From contig CM034103.1 in the NCBI GenBank assembly GCA_019914945.1, positions 6,014,001-6,078,000 on the forward strand: a stretch of 64,000 nt of DNA. Reading direction: 5' to 3'. Position numbers and translations under genes: made by a program. Shown here one piece after another: positions 12,061 through 24,106 of the stretch. This DNA comes from Typha latifolia (lineage: Eukaryota > Streptophyta > Magnoliopsida > Poales > Typhaceae). The first letter of the stretch is position 1. Every line of letters starts with the position of its first letter. The notes beneath the pieces are model-generated. The model was not told the origin of the DNA and searched no databases. It worked only from the letters and a program-made list of their open reading frames with translations.

Positions 12061-12073
12061 GGCTCTGATACCA
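12061..12073 (-). other. Primer-binding site (initiator-Met tRNA type)
   Basis: The minus strand reads TGGTATCAGAGCC, the usual plant retrotransposon primer site complementary to the 3' end of initiator tRNA-Met. It lies one base from the LTR that starts at 12075 and serves the gag remnant to its left. Confidence 0.85.
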
Positions 12074-12074
12074 C

Positions 12075-12872
12075 TATTACGATCCGGTTTAATGGCGTTG
12101 CAACAAACTGAAGATCAGCCCAATTCTACCTAGGGCGAAACTTTTGAGGAGAACTATGAAAGTTCTAGTGTCCAATAGATTTATAACTTTGGAAGGTTGA
12201 TCCTCTTGAAGTGAGGGATCCAACGCAATTGAAATCACATTGATCGGATGTGTAGATAAGAAGTTATAGGGAAAATACTAACCGTTGGCCAGGTGGTGGC
12301 GTGATGGACGTGATTAATGGAAGAGGTAAATAATGGTTAAGTATTGGGGAAGACAATGGTAGTGATGGTGGGGTAGAGCATTAAGCTAGACGAAGGGAAA
12401 GAGGGTGGACCGATCCTTGAGAGGCAAGGGAGCACAATCAAATTGAAGGAGGAAGGAGACGATGTCCAATAATAGAGGTCGTTGGAGGAAGGAGATAGAG
12501 GTTTCGGAAGGAGAACTTCAATATTTAATCAATAATCCCCAATTAGCTTGCACATCTTTAGAGGCTAACCTAACAAGCAAAATAATCAAAAGATAACCCT
12601 AGGACAATGCAATTTGCCGATTGCATTCGAACGCGGGACAAATGCATTCAAACACGCTAAATTCGTTCTTTGTCTTTGCAAACGTGTGCATGCGTTTGAA
12701 CATGCTAAACACATTCTCCGTCTTTGCGAATGTGTGTAGGCGTTCGACAGTAGCATTCGAATGCGACTTCCTGTCGTTCGAACGCGACTGCCAGAAATCT
12801 TTATTCTTCCGAAATAAAAGTTATTTCCAAAACAAAAATTGGGCCTAAGCCATATCTAGTTGAATCATAACA
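12075..12872 (-). repeat. 3' LTR of the gypsy element (also 5' LTR of the left-hand gag remnant)
   Basis: The right end AATCATAACA and left end TATTACGATCC match those of the other LTR at 19155 and 17697. The palindrome cluster lies at 12625-12790. It has internal pol on its right and a primer site plus gag on its left, so it sits between two internal regions. Confidence 0.85.
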
Positions 12873-13020
12873 GCACACCTCAAGGTGTGAAGTCGGGGAA
12901 TCGATCGACGATCTCAGACTCGAGCTCCCATGATGCCTCGTCTGATGGTTTGCCCAAACATTCAACCATGATCTCAGTCTCTAGCCTCGAGCCATGTCGC
13001 CTTTGTCATCGTGCTAGTAC
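12873..13020 (-). pseudogene. Chromodomain-like C-terminus of gypsy pol
   Basis: The minus strand encodes GKPSDEASWELESEIVDRFP, the plant chromovirus CHD pattern. As in the element at position 5, a TGA separates it from the integrase C-terminus (VLAR, then stop). It is the last coding piece before the 3' LTR. Confidence 0.75.
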
Positions 13021-14050
13021 TCGTATCGGCTCCACCTGATGCAAATCCTCCTTGGGTTCGAGTAGAACCGACCCCGCCACTTGATCTGGCCCAATCCTTG
13101 CTTTCAGCAATGAAACATGGAACACTAGGTGTACTCTAATCCCTTCTGGCAGCTCAAGCTTGTAGGCAACCAGTCCAACACGCTCAAAAACTCGAAATGG
13201 ACCAAAAAATGTGAATGCCAACTTCTGGTTCTGAATAGGGCGTAGGGTGACTTGACGATAGGGCTAGGCTCATACAAACACCATGTCGCCCACACTAAAC
13301 TCCTCACAATGATGCTAATCATACATTTGTTTCATCCAATTCTGGGCTGCTCTCATATGCACTTGCAACCTCCTAAGAATAGCATCGCAATCTATCAATG
13401 TCATATCAACCTCGGTCCGCTCCGACGAAGCCACCAAATCATACCTGTGTAATGTCGGTACTGCCCATCTATATACTACCTCGAATGGAACCATGCCAGT
13501 GCTGTTGTGATGAGAAATGTTATACGACCACTCATCCCACGAAAGATACTCCAATCAACGTTTAGGACGATCACCCATGAAACATCGAAGGTATTGCTCA
13601 ATTCCCCAATTAACAACCTCCATTTGCCTGTCAACTTGCGGGTCGTATGCCGAGCTCAAGTTCAGTTTTGTGCCCTGCAACCTGAAGTATTCAGTCCAAA
13701 ACTCGCTGATAAATATACGATCATGATCCAAAATAATTAAGCGAGGCATTCCATAAAATTCGGCAACATTTTGGATGAAACATTCGGCTACTGATTTGGT
13801 GGAAAAAGAGTGCACTAAGGCTGAGAAATGAGCGAATTTACTCAACTTGTATACCACCACAAAGATAACCGAATATCCATGTACTAGTGGTAATCTCGCT
13901 ATGAAATCCATAGAGATGTCCTCCCAAACACGATTCGATATAGGCAAGGGTTGTAGAAGTCTTGCCAGCTTCAAAGTCTCTATCTTTGCTCGTTAACATG
14001 TCTCACACGCCCTCACGTGTGCCTTGACGTCCTTCTTCATTCTGGCCTAG
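13006..14050 (-). pseudogene. gypsy integrase, frameshifted
   Basis: Pieces at 13555-13974, 13315-13554 and 13006-13221 rebuild an integrase core and C-terminal domain. DFIARLP, DHDRIF and QMEVVN keep the three acidic residues although their neighbours have changed. GMVPFEVVYRWAVP and LVFHVSLLKARIGPDQVAGS follow in normal order. At least two frame changes separate the pieces. It is homologous to the integrase at 5-898. Confidence 0.9.
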
Positions 14051-14099
14051 GTATAGCTGTAAGATAGCCTCTTGTAAGTCCTTAGAACACCTTCATGAC

Positions 14100-14940
14100 T
14101 CACTTCCGGAGTGTTGTAGGAGTGTTCCAGCAATTTGGACCGCAACGACGCATTCGCGAGCACTCAAATGCACCCGCAATCAAGTAATAACCCGTCTCTA
14201 TCCTCCAACTCAGGATGGTTCTCTAGATCAGCTCTAATCTCCTACAATAAGCCTTTTATGCATGGGTCAGCGACACTTGCACTCCTCAACTCCTCGAGGA
14301 AGGGAAAAGAAGGCATGGAAAAAGCTGCCAATTCAGCTCTAATCGGTTGGCGTGAAAGAGCATCCGTGGCTCAATTCTCCGTTCCCTTTTTGTATTGCAT
14401 CTCATAGTCATGCCCCAAAACTTTGTCACCCACCGTTGTTGTGCCGGTGTGTGTATTCACTGACTCATAAAATATGGCAAACTCCTCTGATCAGTGCGGA
14501 TGATGAAGTGGCGCCCCACCAAATACAGCCTCCACTTTGTCACTGCGTGAAGAATCACTAACATCTCTCGCTCATAAGTTGAGAGCTATTATGATCTACC
14601 GGCCAAAGCTTTACTCAAAAATGTTATAGGTCTGCCCCGTTGCATTAGGAAAGCACCTATTGCCACTCCGGATGCGTCACATTCAACAACAAACTCCCTT
14701 TAGAAATCCGACAATGCCAAAACTAAGGCTGAAATCATAGCAGATTTTAAATCTTCAAAGGCTACCGTCACTTTGTCACTCCACACAAAGGATTCCTTCC
14801 TCAAAAGGGTGGTGCTGCAATTTTGTCATATCCAGCAACAAATCTACGGTAGTAGCTTGTTAACCCAAGGAACCCACGCAGCTCGCGAACAGTCCTTGAA
14901 ATCGGCCAATCATTCATGCTCTTCACCTTGCTTGGATCAG
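14100..14940 (-). pseudogene. gypsy RNase H and RT connection region, heavily degraded
   Basis: Located between integrase and reverse transcriptase. Minus-strand fragments correspond to the expected RNase H segment (for example text reading VGRHFIIRTDQRSLPYF-like near 14480-14540), but stops and frameshifts are dense. The boundaries come from its position in the element rather than from clear motifs. Confidence 0.55.
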
Positions 14941-14943
14941 CTG

Positions 14944-15475
14944 CTACACCTTTGCTGAAATGATATGCCCCAAATATTCCACCTTTCTCTCACACCACAA
15001 ACATTTAGACATCTTGACTTTCAAAGAATTTTCTTCAAACAACTTTAGCACTTCATGTAAATGTTTCAAATGATTTTCAAAACTTCTACTATATACCAAA
15101 ATATCATCGAAGAACACCAACACAGATTGGCACAAAAGTGGCCTAAATATGTCATTCATTAAGCTTTGGAATGTTGCCGAAGCGTTGGTCAATCCAAAGG
15201 GCATGACTTGAAACTCATAATGGTTGTCATGAGTTCGAAAAGCAGTCTTGCGCACATCTTCGGGGTGAACTCGGATTTGGTGATATTCAACTCTAAGGTC
15301 CAATTTGCTGAAATAAGAAGCCCCTGTTAATTCATCCAATAACTCTTCTATCACTGGTATTGAGTACTGGTCCTTGACGGTTAAGGTGTTGAGCGCTCGG
15401 TAGTCGACACAAAAATGCCATGAACCATCCTTCTTACCCACAACAAAACCGATGAGAAATAAGCACTATTGCTTG
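14944..15475 (-). pseudogene. gypsy reverse transcriptase core
   Basis: The longest open piece, ~165 codons, contains [11 protein letters not shown], the palm motif FFDDILVYS (both catalytic Asp present), [14 protein letters not shown] and EYLGHIIS. The text upstream (to 15475, [19 protein letters not shown]) is out of frame. RT would copy element RNA in cytoplasmic particles. This copy lacks an intact polyprotein. Confidence 0.92.
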
Positions 15476-15981
15476 GTTGGATGATTCCTTGTCTAAGCAT
15501 CTCGGCTACCAACTTTATAATCTCTTCCTTTTGGATATGAGGATACTGATAGGGACGCACATTAGCCGGCTCACTCCCAGTATAATAGCTATCTTATGGT
15601 CTGAATTTTTGCAAGGCGGTAGTCTTTGTGACTCTTCAAATAATATAGAAAATTCAAATGATAATTGCAGCAATTCTTGTGGTTTACTTGAGCATAAGGA
15701 AGGCTCAGTTTCTGCTGGGAACATCTGAAAAAGATAGGCCAACTCCCTTAGCCGTGGCAGCCCCGCCAAAGGTTGCAAGGTATGGTTAGATTGTGTTTTC
15801 ACCCCTGTTTAGCTGCACCACCTTGCCATTTTGCCGAAATGTCATCCACATGTCATGAAAGTCGAATGTCACTGGTCCTAGGCTTTGTAGCCACTGAGTC
15901 TCTAGGACAAGATTAGCACCCCCACAAGGCAAGTTGATACAAATCATCAATCAATTTGTGTCCTTGGACTCGAATTTCCAC

Positions 15982-16446
15982 TCAGCGACACAAACTGTGA
16001 GCTTTCAACTTTGTTCCATCGCCAATTACTACATCAAATGCATTGGTTGGTTCATCTTCTAACCCAATCCTCCTCAGCAAGCGCTCATCTAAGAAGTTAT
16101 GCATGCTCTCCAAATCAATAAGGATATGCACACAATGCTTCTTGACCAATTCGTCTACCCAAAGGGTCTTTGGTGCAATGGTTCCGGAGTAGGAGTGCGG
16201 TAAAATTTTGGCTTGCATATCCTTCTCTTCAGACACCTCAAGAAGCTCTTCATCAACCTCTTCCTCCGCTAATTCCTCCTCTGGGTCATCTTGCCCATCA
16301 ATCAACATGATACTCCCTGTCGCTTTTGTACACCAATGACTGAGTGTAAAGCGTTCATCGCATCTAAAACATAGGCCTTTTGCCCTCCGCTCCTCCACTT
16401 GGGTAGGTGTGAGAGTTTGGACAGGGGCACTATGGTTTCCCTTCAC
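15982..16446 (-). pseudogene. gypsy zinc knuckle and aspartic protease region
   Basis: An open frame of 154 codons shows a gypsy zinc knuckle (CFRCDERFTLSHWC) near its N-terminus, an acidic linker, then ILIDLESMHNFLDERLL. In the family this last motif is a DSG(S/A)-HNF active site. Here DSG has become DLE, so the protease catalytic triad is lost. IGDGTKLKAHSLC is the usual next block. Confidence 0.85.
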
Positions 16447-16499
16447 ATCGAGGGTTGGAGTAGAGCTCTTCGCCCTGAATTTCCAGCAGCTGCCCTTGG

Positions 16500-17680
16500 A
16501 GTCGCTGCTGCAATACCAATTATTTCAACTAGCCGGTAGGGCTGTCATGGTTCTCTGATGGACCATGAGTTTTTGCTTTGCTTCCTCAAGCCCTAGTGCT
16601 TCCTTTCCATGATGATGGCGTCCTCATATGCTTCCTCTAAGGTTCTTAGGCGCAAGGTTTCAACATCTACCCGCAATTCACTCTGTAGCTAGCTAGGAAG
16701 TTAGATTTCAGCAAGGTGTCTGGCCACTATGGATCGCAATATGCACTAATCTTATCGAACTCTTCTTGGTACATTATGACTGTAGTTCGTTGTACCATCT
16801 TGGTGAGAAGATCATCAAAATCTTTATATCCAGCAACCCCAAACATTTTCACAATGCCCCTTGTAAGGTCTGCCCATATCACAAGCCGCCCATTTCTTGC
16901 GGTGCCCCGGTACCAATGAAGGACTGGCCTTTCAAAATAGAAGCTTACTAGCATCACCTTCGAGTTTTCTGGCATTCTTTGGAACTCAATAAATTGCTCG
17001 ACCCTCTATATCCAATCAAGAGGATCGCCACTTTGAAATTTTGGAAAATCAAGACGTACCGATCGACCCCATACATCAAAGTCATTGTTAGGGTTGTAGC
17101 CTTGACTCGACCTAGTCGCAAGAGGGTCTTGTTGTTGTTGATATGCATACCTTCTCCGCTGTATAAAATCACGCTGGTGTTCCACCTCGTCATACTCCAC
17201 CCATTCCTCATCATCTTCATGTAAAGTTCATACTCGAGCCCTGGGGTTCCTCGGGTTGCACCGGTCTAGGGTTAGTCGGGGCCTCTCGTGCCATGTGGTG
17301 TGGAAGAAGTAGCTCGCTGTTGTGAATGACCGACAGTAGGGCTAGCCGGACCCAATGGTTGACGTCGATGTGTTGAGATCTCGCTGCATTCCAACATCAA
17401 TCCATGAGTCGCTTCATGAGTGGCACGGTGGTCTTTCTTGTTCTCATCACTAGCCTTCACCAACCTTTCTAAAATCATGTTGGTCAGTGCCAAGGTAGCC
17501 ATCAATGCGGACGCAAGGCCTTCCGTAGTCATTGGACTTACGAGGAAAAGATTCGTTCTTCGTGCTTTATGCCTTGGGGTTTCAATGTTTGCACCTTCCT
17601 TCGTTACATTTAGATCTTACATTTGCCTTCTAACAGCCATCACTCAAATCGTCATCATCAATGGTACATCGTAGATCAAC
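16500..17680 (-). pseudogene. gypsy gag, broken into several frames
   Basis: Pieces at 16727-16975 (FYFERPVLHWYRG), 17006-17200 (VRLDFPKFQSGDPLDWI) and 17272-17532 (TEGLASALMATLALTNMILE) are plant Ty3 gag segments in the correct order. Frame changes separate them. A short lesion replaces a codon near 17618 at the expected gag start. It is colinear with the remnant at 11193-12060. Confidence 0.85.
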
Positions 17681-17682
17681 CC

Positions 17683-17695
17683 GGCTCTAATACCA
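17683..17695 (-). other. Primer-binding site of the gypsy element, mutated
   Basis: The minus strand reads TGGTATTAGAGCC, one C-to-T change from the canonical TGGTATCAGAGCC seen at 12061. It lies one base inside the 5' LTR end. Confidence 0.85.
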
Positions 17696-17696
17696 C

Positions 17697-19155
17697 TATT
17701 ACGATCCGGTTTAATGGCATTGCAACAAAATGAAGATCAGCCTAATTCTACCTAGGGTGGAAATTTTGAGAGCTGCAAAAGTTCAAGTAGTCCAATAGAT
17801 CTGTAACTTTGGCAGGTTGTTCTTACTAAAGTGAGGGATCTAACGCAATTGAAATCACATTGATTGGATGTGTAGATCAGAAGTTATAGGGAAAATACTA
17901 ACCATTGGCCAAATGGTGGCGTGATGGACATATTTAATGGAAAAGGAAAATAATGGTTAGGTATTGGGGAAGACAATGGCAGCATTGGTGGGGTAGAGCA
18001 TTAAGCTAGACGAAGGGAAAAAGGGTGGACTGATCCTTGAGAGGCAAGGGAGCACGATCAGATTGAAGGAGGAATGAGACAACGTCCAATGATGGAGGCC
18101 GTTGGAGGAAGGAGATAGAGGTTTGGGAAGAAGAATTTCAATATTTTATCAACAATTCCCAATTAGGTTGCCTTCTACATATTTAGAGGCTAACCTAATA
18201 AGCAAAATAGCCAAAAGAATAACCCTAGGATATTGCAGTTTACCGATTGCATTCGAATGTGGGACAAACACATTCGAACTATTAGGACCGTTTTGTTCGC
18301 AATGTCGGTCCTATGTATTTACCACTTTTTGAGTATGTAAATAGGATGCCAACCCCATGTCTTTTGCATGTTTTGAGTGTCTTTTGGTTTCCTTCAAGAG
18401 CTCCTTGCGAAGCAACCTTGGGATCGCAATATTAGTATCGTCGCAACACTAGTTTGGAATTTTCCCCACACATGCCTACAAAACTCATGGGCCAAAACCC
18501 AAATAGAGCTTACTTTCAAAACGTAATACCCCACAAGACCTTTGAACCCCTCGGGTTGCAGAATTGGGGATGCTCATACTTTGTAGTATAGGAGAACTAT
18601 CGAAAAGCATTAAGTGGGCCAGCTTCACAACTAAAGTGCCACTGGTTCAATGGTGTTCATTTTACCCTCGATGGCTATTATGCCCCTTTAAATTTTTTGT
18701 CATTGGCATGTTTTGTAACTTCTTTTCCAATCAATAGATAATCACAATCTTTTTGCCAAACTGTGTATTTTGTTTGTCTTTACTTTGTCGCAATCTAAAA
18801 CAGGTGCATTGCTTGTGAAGTGAATGGCTGACTTAACTTTGTAACTTAAAAGTTGAGTGCCGTGCAGTCTTTGTCTATCTCAAAGACTTAGTCCGTGACA
18901 GAACACTCTAAATTCATTCTCTGTCTTTGCGAATGTGTGCAGGCATTCATATGACACGTTTGAACGCGATTGAATGCGTTCGAACTTGCTAAACACATTC
19001 TCTGCTTTGCGAACGTGTGCAAACGTTCGACAGTTGCGTTCGAACGCAACTTCCTAGCATTCGAACGTGACTGCTAGAAATCTTTATTCTTCCAAAATTA
19101 AAGTTATTTTCAAAATAAAAGTCGGGCCTAAGCTATATCTAGCTGAATCATAACA
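17697..19155 (-). repeat. 5' LTR of the gypsy element, interrupted
   Basis: It is homologous to 12075-12872 on both sides of an insertion at 18280-18900. Palindrome variants lie at 18247-18279 and 18940-19075. The right end AATCATAACA is at 19155. Confidence 0.85.
18280..18900. mobile_element. Nested solo LTR (621 bp) inside the gypsy 5' LTR
   Basis: This block is absent from the sister LTR at 12075-12872. It starts TATTAGGACC (probably once TGTTAGGACC) and ends GTCCGTGACA, as LTRs do. It is flanked by GAAC at 18276-18279 and 18901-18904, a 4-bp match to a target duplication. No coding sequence is present. Confidence 0.75.
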
Positions 19156-21290
19156 TATACTTGTGATACATATGCTCATAAGAATAATGCTATGATTGCA
19201 ACATATAGGCATGTAAATCATGAATATCTATCAGTGATCATAAAGCTAAACCTTATGTTCCTACTTATTATTGATGTGGTATTGAGGGTCACATTAAATT
19301 TTGATGTCACTTGCAGAACCCTTAAACTACCTAGTACTGTCGTGCACCTAGATACGATATCTTGTATGATCACAATATATTTGATATTCAGAATGATATC
19401 TATGAATTTCTTGTCTCCATCTCTAGCACTTTCGAAAGCACATAATTTTCAAAATCCATAGGAGGGTAAAAATAAGGGTCATGTAGATTAAGAAGATTAA
19501 TTTTTTGTTACTCTTGTAGAGTGGTGCTCTTGATTTATCCCATAGTGAGATATTTTATTTAGGGGAGCTTATTTAATTATTTTCGTACTCTAATCATGTG
19601 TGTATTTTTCTGTTTTTGATAGTTTCTTTTTTTTTTCGCTTCACCCTTATGTAAAAATTTTAAATCTTTTTCCAAAAACTATATTCTATTGGTTGAAGCT
19701 AGCATATATATTTCTTGATTCACCATTTTTGTTAGCTTCTAAATTGTTAGTTCATCATTGCAAGCATTAGCCGTCGTTGTATGAAATAAAATGAATATGA
19801 GGTATTATTGAAAAAAAAAATGTGCACATGGATTATGATGGTTTGACTATTAAGTTGGATCTCTAAGTCGTCTTTGTATTATTACTAGTTGGATCATGTT
19901 TCAAATAAATATTAGCATTGTGCTTTCGGACAAGAATTCACTTGTTGTTGTTTTATTATAGTTTAATTATAGCACACAAGATAGTAAATGACAAGTCATA
20001 AATGTTGCTCATATGCCATTTGGCATACATAGATAGCAGAATCATTACATTCAAATAGTACTACTTTCCTATTCTAATTAGCAAGGTCTTACATCACATT
20101 TTATGAATAATTTTCTTTTTATCTCCTGAACGATAGTACTTTTCCACAATAATTTTTTTATTTTTTGTATATATAATGACCCTTTGAACTATAAGAAAAT
20201 AGATCACTTGATCCCTTCCACTGGAGAGTTATTATGTATGAAAAATAAAAATTTAAGAGATCATTGGTAAAAAATGACGATAGTTTAAAAGGTAAAAAGA
20301 AAATTATCACTACATTGTAAATGAGATCCTGGGCTCATTTGTTTCAAAAAGGAAAGCAAGTTAATATAGTTCATAAATCTACAAAGTTGGATTACCTCAG
20401 TGCATTATAAAGGAGGAATAAAAATTAAATACAGATCTCGATATGTTTAGCCAAAATTTATCTCTCAAGTTGGTAACTTTATAATGGTTTGCATGCATGA
20501 CAAAGAAAGATCATCTTGTACATTTTTGTTGGTTTTGACTCAAATTCATTATGGGGATTTGAACGGCCAGAAGCTCGTTGGAATGCTTGAAGCACATTCA
20601 TGGCGTGCCGGTTTGCATTCCTAGGTCGAACACCCCAGTTTTCCAAGCTACACTTATAAATACCTTTATATTTGAGAGACGACATACTTCTATTTTATTA
20701 GGAAGTCACTGGAGTCCTGGGGTCATTGCATTTTGTATTGTCTCTTTATTAGATTAAAATTACATAAATATAGTTCCCCACTTTCTTTTCAATAGTCTAC
20801 ATTGAGTCTTGGCGTTCAATTAGTAGTTCTCTAATCCTAGCATCTTAGTTGTGTATTTCACATTTGGTATTGCTATTATTTAGTTTGGTCGCTATTTATT
20901 AGATTGGGGATAGCTTTTTTAGCTTAAGCAACACATTTTGTGGTACAAAATTGTGCACGATTATCGAAAATGTTATCACACGATAAAATAATATTAGAAA
21001 TACAGAACAGATGCACAAATAAGATATTAAGCAGTGGATGTTATAAAACATTTATTTGACAGTATCTAATTAGCATCTACAAGTTAAGAATGTCTTTGCA
21101 GCTTGGGTATTTCTTGCCGAGATCAACCCTCTTAAATGGATTCTATCAGAACTTCAGTTACCAATTCCTTAAATCAAATCCTGGAACAACAACAACATAG
21201 GCATGTAGAATTCTGCAAGAAAGATATACCCCATCTTCTTGGTTTGAAAAATGTTTCCAGAGAGATGCGAATACCCCATGACTCACTCTC
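19156..21290. other. AT-rich intergenic stretch without recognisable genes
   Basis: Short open frames occur (for example plus 19192-19461 and minus 20479-20685), but none resembles a family I know and none shows paired splice signals. I see no LTR ends, inverted repeats or tandem arrays apart from short A/T runs. Confidence 0.5.
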
Positions 21291-21299
21291 ATTTGGATC

Positions 21300-22310
21300 C
21301 TTCAAAACAGGCAGAAAAATGTTAACCAGGTTAATAACGAAAGCAACAAAAGTTAGACAACTATTTTGGCAATGGATTACCCAAAATGGATTTAAGTACA
21401 GTATTTGGTGAACATGAGTAATCAACTCTAGTATCAACTGAACCTCAGTTTTCTTCTTTCCAATAAAGGATTACCCCATTTGCAGCGAAACTCTGTTTCA
21501 CGTACTCCAACGTTACCATAAACGTCCTTATTCGCTCAGCCTAGAAAACCAGCAGAAATTGTTTTCCAAGTTTATGAAGCAGCAAAAGTTAGATATATCT
21601 TATTCCAATAACGGATTACCCAATCTGCAGCGAATTTTAGTTGCATGGACTTCAATATTTTTGTATACTCCCTTTTCTTTTCAGCCTAGAAAACCACAGA
21701 AAACGTTATTCAAGTTTATGAAAGCAACGAAAGTAAAGATATATCTTACTTCTGTTGCATGGACTGCCGCTAAAATCTGATTCCACGGGTTGGGCCTATC
21801 TATAGACATCCTTATTCGTTCAACCTAGAAAACCAGCAGAAAATGTTATCCAAGTTTATGAAAGCAACAAAAATTAGATGTAGCCATTTGTGTAATGGAT
21901 TACCGATTGATAATAATCATATAAAGCATCCAAAATCTGCACAAACTCAGTCTTAGTCCGATTCTGCAAAACTAGTGGCAAATGTTATCGAAACGCACAA
22001 AACAGTGAAAGTAAGATAGATATAAGATTTTCCAGACAAAGAATTACTCCATCCGTAGCAAATACTGCTAGTAACTCTAATAGTAGAACTTTCTCCTCTA
22101 AAACCACCGGAAAATATTATGAAAATCACGCAAACAACAAAACTAGATGTTGCTATCCCAAATATTACATTACCGTAATATTCAAACAAATGTCAAAACT
22201 AGTTCTCCCAAACTCGAACTTTTCAATAACCGTCCGCATAAATTCATCCTGCAAAGCTAACGGCAAATAATATTTGAAATTTATGAAAATAACAAAAGAT
22301 ATAGCTATTC
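21300..22310 (+). repeat. Degenerate ~140-bp tandem array, six or more units
   Basis: A unit with the core AAAACCAGCAGAAA, then AAGTTTATGAAAGCAACAAAAGTTAG-type text and ATTACCC...GCAGCGAA, repeats at 21303, 21545, 21690, 21829, 21968, 22100 and 22252. Spacings from 21545 are 145, 139, 139, 132 and 152 bp. Units diverge towards the right-hand end. The array stops about 80 bp before the copia insertion. The open frames in it are not conserved between units, so I do not call it coding. Confidence 0.8.
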
Positions 22311-22387
22311 TGATAATGTTATTTTGTCCTCGTTACTTCCAGTTTGGCCTCCAAGCTATGTCGTCTCTTGATGTGTAAGCACCTAAA

Positions 22388-22392
22388 AAAAC
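22388..22392. other. Target-site duplication, left copy
   Basis: AAAAC directly precedes the copia LTR and is repeated at 27017-27021. Confidence 0.9.
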
Positions 22393-23175
22393 TGTTGTGT
22401 AAATACCCAAATAGGTGAAGGAAGCGGAAGCAAAACTTTCACCCCCAAATATCACAAATAGGAATAGTGATGGAAAACCAATGCAATGTTTGGGAAAAAC
22501 TCCAATAAGGTGTTAATAGTGATAGAATAGCACTAAACAAGTTCTAATCACATATTAAATACCCTAATGCAAGCAATCTCTATAATGGAAGCAATAGAGA
22601 CAAAAAGAGAGAGAAACAATATTTATGTGGTTCGACAATGTGCCTACATCTACGGGCGGAGCAATCTTCTTTACTTTGCAAATCCCTTACTTATAAAGAG
22701 TTTAACAATTCTAATCACTCTCAATACAATAGTGCTCAATCCTCATAAATATTCTTCCAACTACTAAGCCCTAAAAACACACTTTAGTATTTATAGGCAG
22801 GTTTAGATTTGGGATTTTTTCGCGTCGTGTTCGAACGCCCTCGGGTGCGCGTTCGAATGCGCCCAATAACAATATATCAGAACCACAGGGGCGTTTGAAC
22901 GCATGAGGGGCCGTTCGAATGCCTGCATCACAGACTGCTCTCGGGTTTGAATCTACATTCGAACATGGCTAGGCCGTTCGAACACCTGTATCAAAGGTAG
23001 CTCTCGGGTTGGGGTTTGCGTTTGAACGCGGCTGTGCCGTTCGAACGCCTGCATCACTGCCCTCTGTTTGGAACCCGTGTTCGAACTCCCCTAGGGCCCA
23101 TTCAAATGCGCTAGCACAAAAATGCTGATACATGCTGAAATTTGCTGAAAACTGAATTTGAGCCAATTTTTAACA
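22393..23175 (-). repeat. copia 3' LTR (783 bp)
   Basis: Colinear with 26315-27016, but 81 bp longer. The excess is an extra block of the TTCGAA-palindrome repeat (22890-23060). About ten palindrome variants occur between 22827 and 23115. Confidence 0.93.
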
Positions 23176-23545
23176 ATTCTCTATTTTGGCGAAGAACTCA
23201 TAACTTCAGCAAATCACTCTCCACCATCCCAAAGTAACTTAATCCTCCTAAAGATGCTCCGCCTGCAAATTCGCGTCCTAAGACGCCAAACCAAAACTTG
23301 GTCAATAGCGAGTGACATTGATCAAATCCAAATAATATTGGAATTTGATTTTGGTCACTACTTTTGTCAATATATCAGTCAGATTATCTGCAGTTCCAAT
23401 CTTATAAAGTGAAATATCAGTTTTTTTCCAAAATTTCTCTCACAAAATGGAAACGGACATCAATGTGCTTCATCCTTGTGTGATGAACTTGATTCTTAGT
23501 CAAACAAATTGCACTTTGGCTATCATAGTGTACCTCCACCTTCTC

Positions 23546-24106
23546 TTAGTATACACCCAAGTCATCTGTCAGACTAACTAACCAAATAGCCTCCTTTATA
23601 TCCTCCATCATTGCCGTGTACTCAGCCTCTATGGTAGATAGAGCAATAGTAGATTGTAAGATAGACCTCCAACACACCGGCCCTCTAGCAAGTATGAAAA
23701 CATATCCCATAATAGATTTGCGCTTATCCAAATCACCTGCATAATCCGAATTCACATATCTAGTAAGATGTAGACCAAGTCTATCATCTTTCACAAACTT
23801 TAGTCCAACTCCCGAAGCACCATAGATATATCTCAAAATTCATTTCACAGCCAGCTAATGCCCTTTTCCTGGAGCATGCATATATCTACTAACAATGATG
23901 ATGGCTTGTGAAATATCTGGCCTAGTGCACACCATTGCATACATCGGGCTTCCAACTGCACTTGCATATGGTACCTTGGACATTGACTCTCTCTTGGCAT
24001 CTGAATTATGTGACATAGCTGCACTAAGCCTAAAATGAGGTGCCAACAGTGCACTCACTGATTTTGTTTTGCTACCAACTCCAAACCGTTGTAATACCTT
24101 CTTCAA
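23546..24106 (-). pseudogene. copia RNase H and RT C-terminus
   Basis: Two frames cover it. 23855-24106 contains YASAVGSPMYAMVCTRPDI. 23546-23836 contains YVNSDYAGDLDKRKSIMGYV, WRSILQSTIALSTIEAEYTA and EAIWL. The D in NSDYAGD, the E in STIEAEY and DLG at the end are RNase H blocks in the family's normal order. A frameshift lies near 23845. Confidence 0.92.

Larger units (their letters stand above)
12075..19155 (-). mobile_element. Full-length, decayed Ty3/gypsy chromovirus with two LTRs
   Basis: Minus-strand order: 5' LTR 17697-19155, primer site 17683-17695, gag, zinc knuckle and protease, reverse transcriptase, RNase H, integrase, chromodomain, 3' LTR 12075-12872. Both LTRs start TGTTATGATTC (minus) and end GGATCGTAATA, where a CA end would be expected. 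The left LTR is shared with the gag remnant at 11193-12060, giving an LTR-internal-LTR-internal order. The 5' LTR is longer because a solo LTR is nested in it. Many frameshifts and stops rule out function. Confidence 0.85.

Noticed and set aside
12061..12073. tRNA-like word
   Set aside because: It is a primer-binding site complementary to a tRNA 3' end, not a tRNA gene; no cloverleaf is present.
21136..21437. Overlapping 91- and 87-codon frames on opposite strands
   Set aside because: They fall in the degenerate tandem array and are not conserved between units.
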